This document shows positions 14,983 to 16,701 of a DNA stretch of 16,701 bases, piece after piece. A program made the position numbers and the translations under genes. The stretch comes from Micavibrio_A sp035759665 (GTDB lineage Bacteria; Pseudomonadota; Alphaproteobacteria; Micavibrionales; Micavibrionaceae): the NCBI GenBank assembly GCA_035759665.1, contig DASTUM010000165.1, positions 1 through 16,701 of the forward strand, given 5' to 3'. How positions within the stretch are numbered: position 1 is the first letter of the stretch; every line of letters starts with the position of its first letter. The notes beneath the pieces were generated by a model that worked only from the letters and a program-made list of their open reading frames with translations, searched no databases and had not been told where the DNA came from.

Positions 14983-15903
14983 TTAAACTGCCTCCGCCCC
15001 GGAAATGATTTCGATCAGTTCTTTCGTGATGTAGGCCTGGCGCGCACGGTTGTATTGAATCGTCAGCCTCTTGATCATGTCGCCGGCGTTGCGGGTGGCG
15101 TTGTCCATCGCGGTCATGCGCGCCGCCTGTTCGCCCGCCGCGGAATCCAGCATGGAGCGGAAAACCTGGACGCCGAAATTGCGCGGCAGCAGCAGCGCAA
15201 GGATTTTCTCCTCATCCGGTTCAAAGGAATAAGGAGAGTTTAGCGCCTCGCCCGTTACAACATCGGTTTTGTTCGGAATGGATGTGTCTTTTTGCGAGGA
15301 CCCTTCCATCTTGAACGGGATGACCTGCTGCAGGGTCGGCTTTTGCGTCAGGACGGATATGAATTTGTTATAGACAACGGAAACGACATCGAATTCGCCC
15401 GTATCGAATTTCGAAAGAACATATTGCGTCACCTGGTCGGCATCGGCGAAGGACAGCGATTTACCCCCGCCGAGGTTATTGAAGGATCTGACGATCTTGT
15501 CGGCGTTATCGCGTTTCAGCAGGCTTTCCGCCTTGCGCCCCACGGTTACGACCTTGACGGACTTGCCTTCGTCTTCCAGGCGGCGGATTTCCTGGCGCGC
15601 CATACGCACGAGGTTGGTGTTGAAACCGCCGGCGAGGCCGCGGTCGCTTGTCACGACGATCAGCAGGTGATTGTCTTCCTTGCCCGTTCCGGCAAGAAGT
15701 TTCGGCGTGTCGGGCGTGATGATCGCGTTCGTCGCGACGCGGTTCATGATTTCAGCCATAGCATGGGCGTATGGTTGGGCCGCCTCCGCCTTTTCCTGCG
15801 CCCTTTTCAGCTTGGAGGCCGCAACCATTTTCATCGCCGAGGTAATCTTCCTCGTCGATTTAACGGACACGATGCGGTTTCTATATTCTTTTAAGCTTGG
15901 CAT
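14983..15903 (-). CDS. atpG: F1F0 ATP synthase gamma subunit
   Basis: This 306-aa protein is the rotating shaft of F1. The N-terminal helix is typical: MPSLKEYRNRIVSVKSTRKI, followed by TSAMKMVAASKLKRAQ (21-36). The Rossmann-like middle contains LLIVVTSDRGLAGGFNTNLV (78-97). The C-terminal helix ends RQAYITKELIEIISGAEAV, the family's closing motif. The length is slightly above the usual 285-295 aa; the extra residues lie in the middle, around the SSQKDTSIPNKTDVVTG stretch (about 202-218). GGATAAAG provides a ribosome site. The upstream gene is atpA, 65 bases away; the downstream 106-aa gene starts one base after the stop. Confidence 0.97.
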   Translation of the reverse strand: MPSLKEYRNRIVSVKSTRKITSAMKMVAASKLKRAQEKAEAAQPYAHAMAEIMNRVATNAIITPDTPKLLAGTGKEDNHLLIVVTSDRGLAGGFNTNLVRMARQEIRRLEDEGKSVKVVTVGRKAESLLKRDNADKIVRSFNNLGGGKSLSFADADQVTQYVLSKFDTGEFDVVSVVYNKFISVLTQKPTLQQVIPFKMEGSSQKDTSIPNKTDVVTGEALNSPYSFEPDEEKILALLLPRNFGVQVFRSMLDSAAGEQAARMTAMDNATRNAGDMIKRLTIQYNRARQAYITKELIEIISGAEAV

Positions 15904-15926
15904 TCTTTATCCAATTTCTTTTTAAC

Positions 15927-15960
15927 CGCGGAGGGGGAAGAGCGTTTCACCCCCTCTGCG
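15927..15960 (-). promoter_or_regulatory. hairpin in the atpA-atpG intercistronic gap
   Basis: On the coding strand CGCAGAGGGGG pairs with CCCCCTCCGCG (11 positions, one A-C mismatch) around a 12-base loop, just after the atpA stop and ahead of the atpG ribosome site. There is no T-run directly after the stem, only TTAAAAAG. It could be a processing or mRNA-stability structure that sets the alpha:gamma ratio, or a partial terminator. This is inference from the fold. Confidence 0.5.
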
Positions 15961-15968
15961 TTCAATTC

Positions 15969-16701
15969 TTACGCCGCCTTCTTCGCAGGGCTTGCGTAGT
16001 TCGCGACAAAAGCACCGAGGAATTCCTTCATGCGGGCTTCGATGCCGTCGATCTTATGATCTTTGCGGATGCCTTCGAGGATTTCCTTGCCGTTGGCGCG
16101 GAGCGTTTCGAGCAGCATATGTTCGAATTTCGAAACATCGTTGACCGCAATAGTGTCGAGATAGCCTTTGGTGCCGGCATAGATTACGACGACCTGTTCT
16201 TCCACCGACAGCGGCGAGTATTGCGGCTGTTTCAGGAGCTGGGTCAGGCGCGCGCCGCGGGCCAGCAGTTTTTGCGTCGAGGCGTCGAGGTCGGAGGCGA
16301 ACTGGGAGAAGGCTTCCATTTCGCGGAACTGGGCGAGTTCGAGTTTGATCGAACCGGCAACCTGTTTCATCGCCTTGATCTGCGCGGCGGAGCCGACGCG
16401 GGAGACGGACAGGCCGACGTTGATCGCAGGGCGGATACCTTTGAAGAACAGGCCCGTTTCCAGGAAGATCTGGCCGTCGGTGATTGAGATGACGTTCGTC
16501 GGAATGTAGGCGGACACGTCTCCCGCCTGCGTCTCGATCACCGGCAACGCCGTCAGGGAGCCGCCTCCCAGCTCGTCATTCAGGCGGACCGCCCGCTCGA
16601 GGAGCCGCGAGTGCAGGTAGAAAACGTCGCCCGGGTACGCCTCACGACCCGGCGGGCGGCGAAGCAGCAGCGACATCTGCCGGTAGGCGTACGCGTGCTT
16701 G
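15969..16701 (-). CDS. atpA: F1F0 ATP synthase alpha subunit, C-terminal half, partial
   Basis: The gene enters from the right edge; about 244 C-terminal residues are present and the start lies outside the window. The visible part begins with KHAYAYRQMSLLLRRPPGRE and continues PGDVFYLHSRLLERA, the classic alpha-subunit block after the P-loop domain. AYIPTNVISITDGQIFLE and RPAINVGLSVSRVGSAAQIK, with the arginine finger in SRVGS, confirm it. The C-terminal helical domain ends NYASPAKKAA. Three alpha subunits alternate with beta in the F1 head and carry non-catalytic nucleotide sites. The upstream atpH/delta gene expected in alphaproteobacteria is not in the window. Confidence 0.97.
   Translation of the reverse strand, partial: KHAYAYRQMSLLLRRPPGREAYPGDVFYLHSRLLERAVRLNDELGGGSLTALPVIETQAGDVSAYIPTNVISITDGQIFLETGLFFKGIRPAINVGLSVSRVGSAAQIKAMKQVAGSIKLELAQFREMEAFSQFASDLDASTQKLLARGARLTQLLKQPQYSPLSVEEQVVVIYAGTKGYLDTIAVNDVSKFEHMLLETLRANGKEILEGIRKDHKIDGIEARMKEFLGAFVANYASPAKKAA

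Noticed and set aside
14983..15903. Frameshift or fusion in atpG because it is longer than usual
   Set aside because: Both the N-terminal and C-terminal signature helices are intact in one frame; the extra residues are a loop insertion within normal family variation.

Overview
The window is ordinary chromosomal DNA from a GC-rich proteobacterium, most likely an alphaproteobacterium. The evidence is the F1 gene order atpA-atpG-atpD-atpC, the alphaproteobacterial type of DinG-like helicase, a GTTC-N7-GTTC-like SOS box at uvrB, and dispersed ATTGC...GCAAT palindromes. The pair of pilin-like proteins resembles families I recall from little-studied predatory or uncultured alphaproteobacteria (Micavibrio-like), but that placement is inference. 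There is no phage, transposase, CRISPR array, tRNA or rRNA.

Layout. 1-234: the first codons of uvrB on the minus strand, and a divergent promoter region with a probable LexA site. 235-2800, plus strand: an unknown helical protein, a YdjA-like nitroreductase, a small membrane protein and a SAM methyltransferase. 2808-4561, minus strand: class II lysyl-tRNA synthetase (lysS) followed by a coupled 82-aa protein. 4617-6036, plus strand: two tandem paralogous pilin-like proteins of 236 and 235 aa. 6037-6267, minus strand: a 76-aa protein with weak FlbD resemblance. 6390-9152, plus strand: a 920-aa DinG/XPD-type Fe-S helicase. 9179-11987, plus strand: a compact pabB-pabA-pabC operon joined by two ATGA overlaps, which makes p-aminobenzoate for folate. 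12045-16701, minus strand: the F1 part of the ATP synthase operon.

The most unusual region is the ATP synthase operon. From upstream to downstream it reads atpA (partial), atpG, a 106-aa orphan, a 63-aa orphan, atpD, a 164-aa orphan, atpC. Genes that normally sit next to each other are separated by three tightly packed unrecognised reading frames, each with operon-like spacing. They are candidates for lineage-specific F1 assembly, inhibitor or regulatory factors.

The second notable point is a 69-bp dyad repeat that lies inside the 3' end of pabB. It is read through in frame and supplies about 23 C-terminal residues, while the pabB-pabA stop/start overlap is kept. Two shorter relatives of the repeat occur at 867-894 and 12005-12035 in intergenic DNA.
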